Shown here: positions 25,495-35,318 of the stretch, piece after piece
Position numbering within the stretch: the first letter of the stretch is position 1
Layout of the letters: each line of letters begins with the position of its first letter
Source of the DNA: Paenibacillus bovis
Lineage (GTDB): Bacteria > Bacillota > Bacilli > Paenibacillales > Paenibacillaceae
Direction of reading: 5' to 3'
DNA: 64,000 nucleotides
Assembly: GCF_001421015.2 (NCBI RefSeq)
Contig: NZ_CP013023.1
Span: forward strand, 372,001-436,000
Notes under the pieces: model-generated
Databases searched by the model: none
Told to the model about the DNA's origin: nothing
What the model saw: only the letters and a program-made list of their open reading frames with translations
Position numbers and translations under genes: made by a program

Positions 25495-27343
25495 TGTCGT
25501 CCGGAACAAACGTCTGTATGCCGCTTACTTTCTGAGCAGCATGTTTACGGTAATGGTATTTTTCACCTTTGCGATCTTCGCCTACCATCCACTGCTCGCT
25601 GATGGACAGGTCAATCATAATGTTCAAGGCGGAATGTCTACTGCCAAATGGATGATCTATGTTTTTTCCTTTTTCTTTGTACTGTACTCAATGAGTTCCT
25701 TTTTGAAGACACGCAAAAGGGAATTTGGCCTGCTGATGATGCAGGGAATGTCTCCAGGACAACTGCGACAGATGGTATTTCTGGAAAATATCATTATCGG
25801 CTTTGCGGCTACGCTTGGCGGTATTGGGCTGGGACTCGTATTTGCCAAAGCCATCCTGCTGGCTGGTGAGCATATTCTGGTGATTGAAGGCGGATTGAAT
25901 TTTTACTTTCCTGTACGAGCCATTATCGTGACATGTATATCCTTCTTTATTCTATTTCTGCTTATTTCCCTGTTTATCTCCTCCGTACTGCGAAGCGGCA
26001 AATTAATTGATCTGATCAAAGGCAGCCAGAAAGCACGCAATGAGCCGAAAGCTTCCATGCTGCTGTCGCTGCTCGTGCTAATACTGATCGGGACCGGTTA
26101 TACGCTGGCCCTGCTGGCCAGAGGATCAGATGCGTTTATTCTTCTTATTCCGGTCAGCATTGTGGTATCGGTAGGCAGCTATCTATTGTTCACCCAGCTC
26201 AGTGTCTATATTATTCGGAGACTCAAAAGCAAAGAGTCCTTTTTCTGGAGCCGAACCAATATGCTGTTGCTCTCCGATCTATCCTACCGGATGAAAGACA
26301 ATGCGCGTACCTTTTTCCTTGTCTGTATTGTCTCTACAGTCTCCTTTTGCGCTATCGGCTCTCTGTATGGACTGCAGAGCGTAGTAACGCGTAATGTAGC
26401 GCTCAGCAATCCCTATGTAGTCAGCTACCTGGCGAAAAGCAAGGAAGTCAATGTGCAGAAGTATACCGATTCTATCGATCATACCCTGCAAAAGCATAAT
26501 ATCCGAACAACCCGGATGAATCAGATGCTGACAGAATATAATATGAAGGAGGATTCCTCCACCCAGACAATTGTTAGTCTCTCCATGTTCAATCAGCTGG
26601 CAGAGCTGTCCGATCGACCGTCGATCCAGCTGAATACTGATGAGACTGTTGCAGTCACTCCTTTTCAACTGGATCTGGATCATCTGAATCTGCCCGCTAC
26701 AACCTCCAGTGGTATCGCCGTCAAGCCAGATCGGTTGATTCAGTCCGGCGTGCTGGGTGTGGAAGGGATCTCGTTCGTCGTCCCGGATCATATCTATGCC
26801 CAGCTCGGCAAACCGGCTGATTACAGATCCCTGTATGTCTGGGCAGGCGATCAGGAGCAGCAGGAAGTTCTGCTGGCAGGCTCGGAAATATACAACGAAC
26901 TGGACCCTTCCACAACAACTCACCGGATTATGGTTCCCGGCTATGACCTGAATCAGGAGCTAGGCTCGTATGGAGCGATTCTGTTTATCGGTTTATTTAT
27001 CGGAATTGTGTTCTTTGTCTCGGCCGGCAGCTTTTTGTATTTCCGGTTATACAGCGATCTGGACGAGGACAAGCAGAAATTCCGCTCTATCGCCAAACTT
27101 GGTCTGACGATCCCCGAGTTGAATCGGGTGCTGAACCGGCAGATCATCCTGTTGTTCTTTGCTCCGATTGTTGTCGCTATGCTGCATGGGGCCATTGCCC
27201 TGACGACACTCGCTAATATGTTCCAGACTTCATTATTCAAAGAATCGCTGACGGTACTGGGGATCTTTTTCCTCATCCAGCTGGTCTACTTCCTGATCGT
27301 CCGTTTCTTTTATATCAAACAGGTACGGGCAGCTATCCGCTGA
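25466..27343 (+). CDS. BceB-type ABC transporter permease
   Basis: 625 residues, near the usual 620-660. The N-terminal MTFRQFAYHNVVRNKRLYAA is the typical start. Helix pairs and an FtsX-like region lie in the first 330 residues, then a large extracytoplasmic domain of about 200 residues (roughly 335-540, between helices 7 and 8), then three C-terminal helices. That domain is the peptide-recognition part in BceB. GGGAGGG lies within the end of the ATPase gene; translation is coupled. Confidence 0.92.
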   Translation: MTFRQFAYHNVVRNKRLYAAYFLSSMFTVMVFFTFAIFAYHPLLADGQVNHNVQGGMSTAKWMIYVFSFFFVLYSMSSFLKTRKREFGLLMMQGMSPGQLRQMVFLENIIIGFAATLGGIGLGLVFAKAILLAGEHILVIEGGLNFYFPVRAIIVTCISFFILFLLISLFISSVLRSGKLIDLIKGSQKARNEPKASMLLSLLVLILIGTGYTLALLARGSDAFILLIPVSIVVSVGSYLLFTQLSVYIIRRLKSKESFFWSRTNMLLLSDLSYRMKDNARTFFLVCIVSTVSFCAIGSLYGLQSVVTRNVALSNPYVVSYLAKSKEVNVQKYTDSIDHTLQKHNIRTTRMNQMLTEYNMKEDSSTQTIVSLSMFNQLAELSDRPSIQLNTDETVAVTPFQLDLDHLNLPATTSSGIAVKPDRLIQSGVLGVEGISFVVPDHIYAQLGKPADYRSLYVWAGDQEQQEVLLAGSEIYNELDPSTTTHRIMVPGYDLNQELGSYGAILFIGLFIGIVFFVSAGSFLYFRLYSDLDEDKQKFRSIAKLGLTIPELNRVLNRQIILLFFAPIVVAMLHGAIALTTLANMFQTSLFKESLTVLGIFFLIQLVYFLIVRFFYIKQVRAAIR

Positions 27344-27420
27344 TTCCTAATGCCAATCTACAGCGATTGATGGGGATGCTGGTTGGGCCAATCCAGCTAT
27401 CCTCGTATAATTAAAAGTAA

Positions 27421-27471
27421 AAGTCCGTTCTGCTCAACACGATAATGATGTTGAACAGAACGGACTTTTTT
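27421..27471 (+). terminator. intrinsic terminator of Bce operon
   Basis: AAGTCCGTTCTG plus TCAACA pair with TGTTGA and CAGAACGGACTT, followed by T6. Very stable. Confidence 0.9.
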
Positions 27472-27593
27472 GTTTTCAAACAGATCATTCTTGCAGCGCT
27501 TGCCGCAAAAAACACGCTGGTTGACTATCATTAACAACGGTCTGCACCGGTCTTAGCGAAGTCTGTACATTCGGGGATAGCTATCCTTTATTC

Positions 27594-28685
27594 CTACTGA
27601 AACTTCACATGAATCTGTACAATCTCGGATCGTGTACCGATTCGCATCGGACTGCCCCAGAAGCCAAATCCGGAAGAGACAATCGAGTGCAATTGTCCTT
27701 TTTGCAAATAACCCCAGTCATTCTCGAACAAACGCTTGGTAATCAGGTTAAATGGTGCCATCTGTCCGCGGTGGGTGTGTCCGGATACCATCAGATCGAC
27801 ACCCAGCTGCTGCTCTTTATCCAGCTCATACGGCTGGTGATCCATGACGATAATCGGATGGGAGTGGTCGACAGACTTCAGCAGCTTGCTCAGCTCGGCA
27901 CGCGGACGATCGCTATAATCCTGGCGCCCGACCAGCGTAATGCCGTTATCCAGTACGATAGACTCGTCATACAGCACATGCAGATTGCTCTGATTCAGGG
28001 AATCGATCAGATTAATGCCTTTTTCGAACCGGTCATGGTTGCCGAGGGATGAATAGACCGGCGCTTTTAGCCCTTTGAGAATTTCGGGGATATCGGTCTT
28101 CACATAGTACGGCAGATTATCGTCGATCACATCGCCCGGCATCAGGATCAGATCCGGCTGCAGCGCATTGACCCGCTCTACCAGTCGACGTGCATGGGCT
28201 TCGTTGGATAACACACCAAAATGCATATCCGACGCCATGACAATATTCATTTCCTTTTTGCCTTCGACAGGCTTGTTGATCGTAATATCATAGTTACGGA
28301 CAACCGGACTGTAGGCATTATACATCCCGAGTGAGAAGACGCCGATAAAGGCGACAACCGTAATCCACCCCGCCCATATAATGACTGAATGATGGGACAA
28401 CGAGGACAAGCGGGTGAGTGCAACGACAATATTCATAACGGGCATCCATAATATCGAGAAATACAGCAGTGCAATCCAGACGGCGCCAATCTGTTTGAAA
28501 ATAACCATTTCATTTTTCCAGAATCCAAGAAACAACGCATATGCCAGAATCAACAATACAACGATCCAGATATAACGTGGATATGCATGATTCGGAGACA
28601 ACTCCGCCAGCCATACCCATCCATTCCATCCAATATAGAACATAATCAGATGGTACAATACCAAAATTGCAATTCCCATCCACAC
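27594..28685 (-). CDS. membrane-anchored metallophosphoesterase (YkuE/YaeI-like)
   Basis: 363 residues. Four to five N-terminal membrane helices (residues about 1-135), then a calcineurin-like domain: ASDMHFG, MPGDVIDD, LGNHDRFEKG, VMDHQP and SGHTHRGQ, i.e. the full set of metal ligands. Relatives include lipid-associated phosphoesterases. The GTG at 28685 follows GGAG by nine bases, while the next ATG (third codon) is too far. Substrate unknown. Confidence 0.85.
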   Translation of the reverse strand: MWMGIAILVLYHLIMFYIGWNGWVWLAELSPNHAYPRYIWIVVLLILAYALFLGFWKNEMVIFKQIGAVWIALLYFSILWMPVMNIVVALTRLSSLSHHSVIIWAGWITVVAFIGVFSLGMYNAYSPVVRNYDITINKPVEGKKEMNIVMASDMHFGVLSNEAHARRLVERVNALQPDLILMPGDVIDDNLPYYVKTDIPEILKGLKAPVYSSLGNHDRFEKGINLIDSLNQSNLHVLYDESIVLDNGITLVGRQDYSDRPRAELSKLLKSVDHSHPIIVMDHQPYELDKEQQLGVDLMVSGHTHRGQMAPFNLITKRLFENDWGYLQKGQLHSIVSSGFGFWGSPMRIGTRSEIVQIHVKFQ

Positions 28686-28895
28686 AGTAGCGATCTCCTA
28701 TCTGAGTATCTTATTCCTATGCCGTATCTATCTTTGGTTAATATGGAAAATTCTTAATTTTGAAGTATCGGCAGGTCATACAATAGTATATAAGATTGCC
28801 CGCCCCGGAACAAATGAAAAGTGAAAATTCAAGAGTAAACCTTTGACTTGAACCTGCTTTTTAGTTGAATAACGCTTGAGCAGGGTTCATGCATA

Positions 28896-28945
28896 CAACA
28901 AACAGCCCGCCTTCTACAATTAAATGTAAAAGCGGGCTGTTTGTT
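28896..28945 (-). terminator. greA terminator
   Basis: AACAGCCCGC pairs with GCGGGCTGTT; on the minus strand TTTGTTGT follows. Downstream of greA. Confidence 0.8.
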
Positions 28946-29015
28946 AAACATGCATTTTTCTGTATTTATCATCCGATCTGCCAATGAAGCCAATCGCCGG
29001 ATACCTGTTATGCCC

Positions 29016-29504
29016 TTAACCGGCGCTCTTGATCTCCAGCAGTTCGTAATGGAAAGTTCCCATTGGAGCTTCGAACGTAATTTTGTCTCCTGCCTGGTGA
29101 CCCATCAGCGCTTTGCCGAGCGGGCTCTCATAGGACAGTTTGTTATTGGCCAGATCCGCTTCAGCCGGTCCTACCAGCTGATACTCCAGCACTTCGTCAA
29201 ATTCGATATCCTTCAGTACTGCAATCGAACCCAGACTGACTTTGGATACATCCAGATTCTCCGCGCTGATTACACGGGAATTGCGCAGCATGCGCTCCAG
29301 TGTCAGAATACGAGTCTCCATAAATGCCTGATCTTCCTTGGCAGAATGGTATTCACTATTTTCTTTTAAGTCACCATAGCTGATCGCTGTTTTCAAGCGG
29401 GCAGCCAGTTCCTGGCGGCGAGGACCTTTCAGTTCTCTGAGTTCTTCTTCCAGCTTCGCCAGACCCTCAGGGGTCAGGATTACTTCTTCGTTCTCGTTTG
29501 CCAT
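29016..29504 (-). CDS. greA: transcription elongation factor GreA
   Basis: 162 residues. N-terminal coiled coil (LTPEGLAKLEEELRELK, YGDLKENSEYHSAKEDQ) with the acidic tip residues that enter the RNA polymerase secondary channel, then a C-terminal FKBP-like domain (SYESPLGKALMGHQAGD). It rescues backtracked polymerase by stimulating transcript cleavage. AAGGAG lies ten bases before the ATG. Confidence 0.96.
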   Translation of the reverse strand: MANENEEVILTPEGLAKLEEELRELKGPRRQELAARLKTAISYGDLKENSEYHSAKEDQAFMETRILTLERMLRNSRVISAENLDVSKVSLGSIAVLKDIEFDEVLEYQLVGPAEADLANNKLSYESPLGKALMGHQAGDKITFEAPMGTFHYELLEIKSAG

Positions 29505-29819
29505 CTACTCTCAACTCCTTAATTTCTATTATACCTCATCTGCTGCGATTTTCCTTGGATTGTTGCAAATCGTCGGCAGAGATCTTTCTTCTCTATTTAT
29601 TTCACCTTCTATTCCGCAGTTGTTAACGTAATTCTGTAGCTTCCTGTTAACTTTTGTTATTGATGAACCCGTACAGGTATTGTATTCTAATGGTTCGGGT
29701 GTATATCACAGTGTGTAAGTAATTTCGACAGACATGATTTCGTATTGTGGAAGCCCTGGCAGCTGGCGACACTCAGTCAACTGCCTATATTTATATTAAG
29801 ACATCAAGGAGGTTCATCT

Positions 29820-31313
29820 GTGTCCGATATCACCAAGGAAAAGATTGTAGAAAGTGTGCCCCAGCGCGGATTTTTCGGTCATCCCCGCGGACTGTTCACA
29901 CTATTCTTCACTGAATTCTGGGAACGTTTCTCTTATTACGGAATGAGAGCAATTCTGATCTACTACATGTACTACGAAGTTACTCGCGGTGGTCTGGGTA
30001 TGGATCAGAATACGGCGACAGCTATTATGTCCATTTATGGATCGCTTGTCTACATGTCCGGTATTATTGGCGGCTGGCTCGCCGACCGGGTATTTGGCAC
30101 GTCACGCGCTGTATTTTATGGCGGTATATTCATTATGCTCGGTCATATTGTACTGGCGATTCCGGGCGGAGCGGGACTATTGTTCACCTCGATGGCGCTG
30201 ATCGTTCTCGGTACGGGACTACTCAAGCCAAATGCTTCCACTCTCGTCGGTGAGCTGTACAGTGAAAAGGATGCACGCCGCGATAGTGGATTCAGCATCT
30301 ACTACATGGGGGTTAACCTCGGTGGCTTTGTAGCACCGCTGACGGTCGGTACGATTGGTACCGAGATTAACTTCCATCTGGGCTTCGGTCTGGCAGCTGT
30401 AGGTATGTTCCTCGGTCTGCTGGTATTCGTATTTACACGCAAAGGCAGTCTGGGTCTGGCTGGAATGAATGTAGCCAATCCACTGACTGGCGGAGAGAAG
30501 AAAAGAGCAATCACACGCATCGTGATCGGTGTAATCGTTATTGCTATTGTAGGCGTTATTGCGATCTTCATGGGCTGGCTGACACTGAAGTCCTTTGTAC
30601 TCGTGGTTGCCTGTCTGGGTATACTTATCCCCATCTGCTACTTTACGGTTATGTATCGCAGCAATAAAACAACAGATGTGGAGCGCTCCCGTCTACTTGC
30701 CTATATCCCGTTGTTTATCGCTTCTGTCATGTTCTGGTCGATCCAGGAACAAGGATCGACTATTTTGGCCCGGTTTGCCGATCAGCGCACACAGCTGCAC
30801 TTCCTCGGCATTAACGTTTCGCCAGCCTGGTTCCAATCCCTGAATCCGCTGTTCATTATTATTCTGGCACCGGTATTCGCGTGGCTCTGGACCAAAATGG
30901 GAGATCGCCAACCGATCATCCCGCGCAAGTTCTCGATCGGTATCCTGTTCGCAGGTCTGTCGTTCCTGGTGATTCTGCTGCCAGCATACTTTGGCGGCGA
31001 TAATGCACTGGTCAGTCCGTTGTGGCTGGTACTCAGCTACTTCCTCGTCGTGATCGGGGAGCTGTGCTTGTCGCCAGTTGGATTGTCCGCAACAACCAAG
31101 CTCGCTCCGGCAGCATTCTCGGCGCAGACGATGAGTCTGTGGTTCCTGTCCAATGCGGCAGCTCAGGCAATCAATGCGCTACTGACCAACTTCTACAGAG
31201 AAGAGACAGAGATGATCTACTTTGGCGTGATCGGCGGCGTGTCGATTCTGCTGAGTGTTATTCTGTATCTTTTTGCACCGAAGATTCAGAGCTATATGAA
31301 AGGCATTCGTTAA
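29820..31313 (+). CDS. POT-family di/tripeptide transporter
   Basis: 497 residues from GTG at 29820, with AAGGAGG upstream. POT hallmarks: ExxER-type motif in FWERFSYYGMRAIL on helix 1, GGWLADRVFGTSRAV (PTR2 signature 1), and FSIYYMGVNLGGF (signature 2). Twelve to fourteen membrane helices. It imports small peptides with protons. The encoded start fits the SD; a longer in-frame ATG at 29745 has no binding site. Confidence 0.92.
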   Translation: MSDITKEKIVESVPQRGFFGHPRGLFTLFFTEFWERFSYYGMRAILIYYMYYEVTRGGLGMDQNTATAIMSIYGSLVYMSGIIGGWLADRVFGTSRAVFYGGIFIMLGHIVLAIPGGAGLLFTSMALIVLGTGLLKPNASTLVGELYSEKDARRDSGFSIYYMGVNLGGFVAPLTVGTIGTEINFHLGFGLAAVGMFLGLLVFVFTRKGSLGLAGMNVANPLTGGEKKRAITRIVIGVIVIAIVGVIAIFMGWLTLKSFVLVVACLGILIPICYFTVMYRSNKTTDVERSRLLAYIPLFIASVMFWSIQEQGSTILARFADQRTQLHFLGINVSPAWFQSLNPLFIIILAPVFAWLWTKMGDRQPIIPRKFSIGILFAGLSFLVILLPAYFGGDNALVSPLWLVLSYFLVVIGELCLSPVGLSATTKLAPAAFSAQTMSLWFLSNAAAQAINALLTNFYREETEMIYFGVIGGVSILLSVILYLFAPKIQSYMKGIR

Positions 31314-31395
31314 TCTTTTGTATTGACGAACTTCTAATTGATGCGAGCGATAAACGACCGGTCAAACCGCTGTATGGGTCTGATCCTGTCTATAC

Positions 31396-31446
31396 AAAAG
31401 GCGCTTTCTCCTCTACTTTTGGGAGAAAGCGCCTTTTGGCTTTTTA
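31396..31446 (+). terminator. intrinsic terminator
   Basis: AAAAGGCGCTTTCTCC pairs perfectly with GGAGAAAGCGCCTTTT, then a T5 tract after GGC. Ends the peptide transporter transcript. Confidence 0.9.
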
Positions 31447-31503
31447 TAGCATATCCGGTTATGGCCTACCAGCATATATAGAGTGCGGAGAGCGAATTTG
31501 CGT

Positions 31504-32799
31504 TTAACCGAAACGCTTTGTTTTGTACCAGCTCGTTTTGCGGCCGGTAAAAATATCGACCAGCAGCGAGTAGAATGCTTTGACCGAAATCAGCAGGAAC
31601 AGCTGTGCATAAGTGAAATATGACAGACAGGCCAGTACAAAGTTGCGCGTATTACTCTGTCCGATATCCGACGCTAACGCCAGATTGATCTGGAGTACAT
31701 AAATGTAATACATCAGTGCCCAGGAAATGACCAGATAAATATATACATCCCCGGCAAACTGGAACGGCGAGATGACACTTGGATCGAACAGGGAGAGGAT
31801 CAAATACACCAGATTAATAACGAAAATAATATCGGATACGATAATAGCCAACATGAACCAGAAATAGCTGGCTGCATAATACAGGATAAACAATTTAATT
31901 CTCCAGCTGGTTGGTCTGAATAAATGATGGATATTATCAATAATGACCCGGTAATTCCCTTTCGCCCATCGTTGGCGCTGCTTGATGTAGATATCAAGGT
32001 CTTCAGGCTCCTGCTGGTAGGCTTCGGCTTGAGGAGCCAGCGCAATCAACCAGCCTCGGGTAAGAATCTCAAACGAAACAGCCGTATCTTCAGTAATCGC
32101 CTCTACATCCCAGCCACCAATATCTTTCATCAAGCTGGTTCTTACAATAAAATTCGTTCCCGGAATCGTTCCCAGCTTAAAAAGTTCCCATAATCCTGTA
32201 TGATATACTCTTTGCGCAGTAATCAATTCCAGATTGATGCATCTGGATAGAAAATTCTGCCCACGATTGCGCGCTTTATTTCTGCCAAATACAGCCCCGT
32301 ATTCCTTGGGATTTTCCAATGCTTTTTGCACAAGAAACATCAGGGAATTTCTCTCGGGAGCAGCGTCAGCATCGAATATACAGACCCATTCTCCGACAGT
32401 ATCCTTTAATGCTTCATTTAGAGCACCAGACTTCCCGCCGCTTCCTTTCCGTTCAATAATCTGAAAATCGCGTCCCGCGTATTCTTTCTTTTCTTTTAAT
32501 TCGTACAATCTTGCAGCAGTAGAATCGCTGCAATTATCAGCCACTATAATAATTTGCAACTTGTCTTCGGGATAATTCAATTGTAATATTCGTTCCGCAG
32601 TCGCTACGATCACCAACTCTTCATTGTGAGCCGGAACCATCACGGTAACGGTCGGATAATGATCCATATTTTCGGGGATATGAATCGTCTGTTTATTTTG
32701 CCTCGATAAAAAACGGATTGCACCCACCATAATTACAATGGCTTCGGCAACAGCCACCCAGATACTAAAAATCGAAAATAGCAATATGAAATCATTCAC
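31504..32799 (-). CDS. processive family 2 glycosyltransferase (YdaM-like)
   Basis: 431 residues. One N-terminal helix, a cytosolic GT-A domain and three to four C-terminal helices. The processive-synthase motifs are all present: VADNCSDST, DAD in IFDADAAPE, ED in AITEDTAVS, and QRQRWAKG (the QxxRW motif). Such enzymes make and extrude polysaccharide. I choose GTG at 32799: it overlaps the stop of the 49-codon gene (GTGA) with GGTGG eight bases upstream; an earlier GTG at 32811 is possible. By content and order the operon resembles ydaJKLMN of Bacillus subtilis. Confidence 0.85.
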   Translation of the reverse strand: MNDFILLFSIFSIWVAVAEAIVIMVGAIRFLSRQNKQTIHIPENMDHYPTVTVMVPAHNEELVIVATAERILQLNYPEDKLQIIIVADNCSDSTAARLYELKEKKEYAGRDFQIIERKGSGGKSGALNEALKDTVGEWVCIFDADAAPERNSLMFLVQKALENPKEYGAVFGRNKARNRGQNFLSRCINLELITAQRVYHTGLWELFKLGTIPGTNFIVRTSLMKDIGGWDVEAITEDTAVSFEILTRGWLIALAPQAEAYQQEPEDLDIYIKQRQRWAKGNYRVIIDNIHHLFRPTSWRIKLFILYYAASYFWFMLAIIVSDIIFVINLVYLILSLFDPSVISPFQFAGDVYIYLVISWALMYYIYVLQINLALASDIGQSNTRNFVLACLSYFTYAQLFLLISVKAFYSLLVDIFTGRKTSWYKTKRFG

Positions 32800-32945
32800 T
32801 TTTTTTGCCACCGTCCACGGTCATATTTACGATATACCTGATTTCGAAACGACAGCGTAGCAAAGGTCAAAAACCCAATCGCTATTACAAAAAAAATACT
32901 GACTCCTACACATAAAGGTATAAACCAATGCGTATATTCCATCAT
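32796..32945 (-). CDS. 49-aa membrane peptide in polysaccharide operon
   Basis: AAGGGA lies seven bases before the ATG at 32945. The peptide has one long hydrophobic helix (residues about 8-32: FIPLCVGVSIFFVIAIGFL) and a basic C-terminus ending YDRGRWQKK. Its TGA overlaps the likely GTG start of the glycosyltransferase (GTGA), so translation is coupled. Family not recognised; small subunits that assist synthases are known in other polysaccharide systems, which is an analogy only. Confidence 0.65.
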   Translation of the reverse strand: MMEYTHWFIPLCVGVSIFFVIAIGFLTFATLSFRNQVYRKYDRGRWQKK

Positions 32946-33019
32946 TCACATGTCCCTTCTGAAAAGGAAAATTTAAAATTCACTTCCGGCTTTGTCCAAA
33001 TGATCTGAATGATGATTCT

Positions 33020-33895
33020 CTAAATATATTCCCCGATCAGATCCGTCTCGGTATTACGTTCCAGTGCAGCGATGACGTCGTCAATATCTTCATACTTTTC
33101 AAACTGCTCCGGCTGGAACACAAGCGCTCCGGCGCGTACAACGAGCTGCAGCGCCTGTCCCCGCTTATCCGGAAAATCAGTATCCATCATCGCATCCCGG
33201 ATACGCCGGGTGAGCGGCTGCAAATAATCCTTGTTGGTCATCGGACAGAGAATAATGAATCGGCCATTGTCGATAGCAAACTTGTAGTCTTCAAAACGAA
33301 TCTGCTTCTGGATCGTATCCGACAGAGTCAGGAGCAGACGCGCATACCCTGCGGAGCCTACAGACTCCTGTACAAGCGGCAGAAATTCGATTTTGAACAT
33401 AGCTATGCAAAAGCTGTAGTTTTCGTGATAGCGTCTCGCCAGGTTGGAGTGCTTGACCAGTGCTTCAGTCAGCGCTGCTTTGTTGCCCAGCGTCGTATCA
33501 ATATCCACCTGCGGAGTAATCTCTGCCAGTTCTTCCAGCCGTTCGACCAGTCTTCGGGTATCGATCAGACTATACTTGATCATCAGTGCCGCCAGAGTGC
33601 TGCCTGGAATCAGGAATAATTCCAGAAAGGTAAGTCCTTTGACCGGTGCAAATGTCACCAGCCAGACAAAATAGCTCACCAGAAATACAAAAATCATTAC
33701 AACAGCAATACCGCGCGGCAGCCAAAAACCCAGCAGTAGGGCTGCCAGAGAGCCAATCGTGATACCCAGTTCCAACAATCCATAATGCTGCTGGGCATAT
33801 ACATCCCAGAATACAAGCAGCTGCTGAATGACAGTCAAAGCAATCAGCAGCGTATAGCCAATCATCGTACGCCGGATAGGGATTCGGTTGTTCAT
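33020..33895 (-). CDS. membrane c-di-GMP receptor with degenerate GGDEF (YdaK-like)
   Basis: 291 residues. Four membrane helices (about 12-30, 42-60, 64-82, 88-106), then a GGDEF fold. The catalytic GGDEF is replaced by DNGRF (209-213), so it should not make c-di-GMP. The inhibitory-site motif RxxD is kept as RFED (200-203), exactly five residues before the degenerate motif, so it can still bind c-di-GMP. YdaK of Bacillus subtilis has this design and controls polysaccharide synthesis. It sits between a GH8-like gene and the synthase module. Confidence 0.8.
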   Translation of the reverse strand: MNNRIPIRRTMIGYTLLIALTVIQQLLVFWDVYAQQHYGLLELGITIGSLAALLLGFWLPRGIAVVMIFVFLVSYFVWLVTFAPVKGLTFLELFLIPGSTLAALMIKYSLIDTRRLVERLEELAEITPQVDIDTTLGNKAALTEALVKHSNLARRYHENYSFCIAMFKIEFLPLVQESVGSAGYARLLLTLSDTIQKQIRFEDYKFAIDNGRFIILCPMTNKDYLQPLTRRIRDAMMDTDFPDKRGQALQLVVRAGALVFQPEQFEKYEDIDDVIAALERNTETDLIGEYI

Positions 33896-33918
33896 GTGTG
33901 TCCGTCCTTTTTCTGTTC

Positions 33919-35022
33919 TTATTGAGTCTGCTGGAGCTGCGTCTCTGCCAGCAGTGCGATCAAATTATCAAATGCGTGTGTATCGCCATCTGCTACATAG
34001 CCGCCCTGGTAAGGGCCATCCGCTGCCCGGAACTGGATCATCCGCTCGTACAGCTGCTGTGCCCAGTCACGGTCATTCATTCGCAGAGCGAGCTGTATAG
34101 CCAGTCCATAGACTGCAGGCGCTTCATAATCCACAGCAGGCTGGTGGGTAGAGCGATCATAGCGCCCATACAGCCGATGCTGCTGACTGAACTCCTTTTT
34201 CATAAAGGCAACCAGCTGATCCGGTGACTGTCCGTACTCAGCAAGATGAATACCAAGGATCAGCTGATCGATCAGATTGATCGTATCGTCATAATTGTAC
34301 TGCTTGCTATTCACATCGTATGTCCGGGGATAAAAGGTACCGTCATTCGGCATATGCTGCAGCAGGTCACCGTACCGGCGATACTGCTCATCGGTCATCA
34401 GCCCATACTGCTTCATGCGCTGAAAAGTATGGATATCCACATACGTCAGGCTGAGTAGATCGGATGAGGTATCATGTACAAAATCATGATAATCAACCAG
34501 ATAACCCTGCTTCTGATTCTGTGCCCACAGGGTATCGGTAATCTCGCGGGCTATCGCCAAATCAGATGTCTGTCCCCAGCGTTCATACGCGTCCAGCAGC
34601 GCTCCCACAATTCTCAGGTCGTCTCCCAGCGCATTGGTATTCACCTGTGCATGACCGCTCGCATCCAGCTTCCACCAGATATAATGCTGTGGCGATAAAA
34701 AGTAGGTCTGCAGCAATTGTACTTGCTGCTCCATCGCTTTGGGATCATCGCTGAGCAGCGCATACTGCATGGACAATCCGAGTGATTCGGATAATGCTTC
34801 CCTTCCCGCTACGATATTGGGATCGGTGGAAGGCTTATCTTTTAGATAAGAAGCGACCGTCCCATTGCTATTTGTCATATACGACTGCATAAATACCGCT
34901 GTTGAAGAATCTTTTGTTTTCATCAGGCTGCAGACAGCAACCCAGACGGCAGCAATCACTATGACAACCGCGAGCAGGATGTACCAGATTCGCCGTTTGA
35001 AGTGCCGTGAATGCTTCTGCAT
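33919..35022 (-). CDS. GH8-like membrane-anchored glycosidase (YdaJ-like)
   Basis: 367 residues. N-terminal basic stretch and membrane helix (YILLAVVIVIAAVWVAV) with no proper lipobox, then an extracytoplasmic alpha/alpha barrel with GH8-like segments: NTNALGDDLRIVGALLDAY around the conserved acid, YDDTINLIDQLILG and YEAPAVYGLAIQLAL. GH8 enzymes cut beta-1,4 glucan or chitosan-like polymers; in such operons they trim or release the product. AAGGAGG precedes the ATG. First gene of the operon. Confidence 0.78.
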   Translation of the reverse strand: MQKHSRHFKRRIWYILLAVVIVIAAVWVAVCSLMKTKDSSTAVFMQSYMTNSNGTVASYLKDKPSTDPNIVAGREALSESLGLSMQYALLSDDPKAMEQQVQLLQTYFLSPQHYIWWKLDASGHAQVNTNALGDDLRIVGALLDAYERWGQTSDLAIAREITDTLWAQNQKQGYLVDYHDFVHDTSSDLLSLTYVDIHTFQRMKQYGLMTDEQYRRYGDLLQHMPNDGTFYPRTYDVNSKQYNYDDTINLIDQLILGIHLAEYGQSPDQLVAFMKKEFSQQHRLYGRYDRSTHQPAVDYEAPAVYGLAIQLALRMNDRDWAQQLYERMIQFRAADGPYQGGYVADGDTHAFDNLIALLAETQLQQTQ

Positions 35023-35248
35023 ATATTCCTCCTTATCGGTGAATAACCTAGTTATTTAGCACTACATTATCTGTCAGTAATTATTCATTTTTATATATTC
35101 GACTTATTTTGACATAAAAATCGAGGTTCGCATAGAACTTTTTTACTGTTTTTTTCAAAAGTCAGAAATTTGTAAAACTATTATGAAAGTCCATGGACAG
35201 TCTTTGATGCAGTCCCCAGTCTTTTTGCTTTTCATCTGATAACAACGC

Positions 35249-35277
35249 AAAAAAGCTGCCGGATAATCTTCGGCAGC
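35249..35277 (-). terminator. rlmN terminator
   Basis: GCTGCCG pairs with CGGCAGC; on the minus strand T6 follows. It lies 42 bases after rlmN. Confidence 0.85.
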
Positions 35278-35318
35278 CTGCTTGTCTAACAAAATATACT
35301 TTGTTTGATAATTTATTG

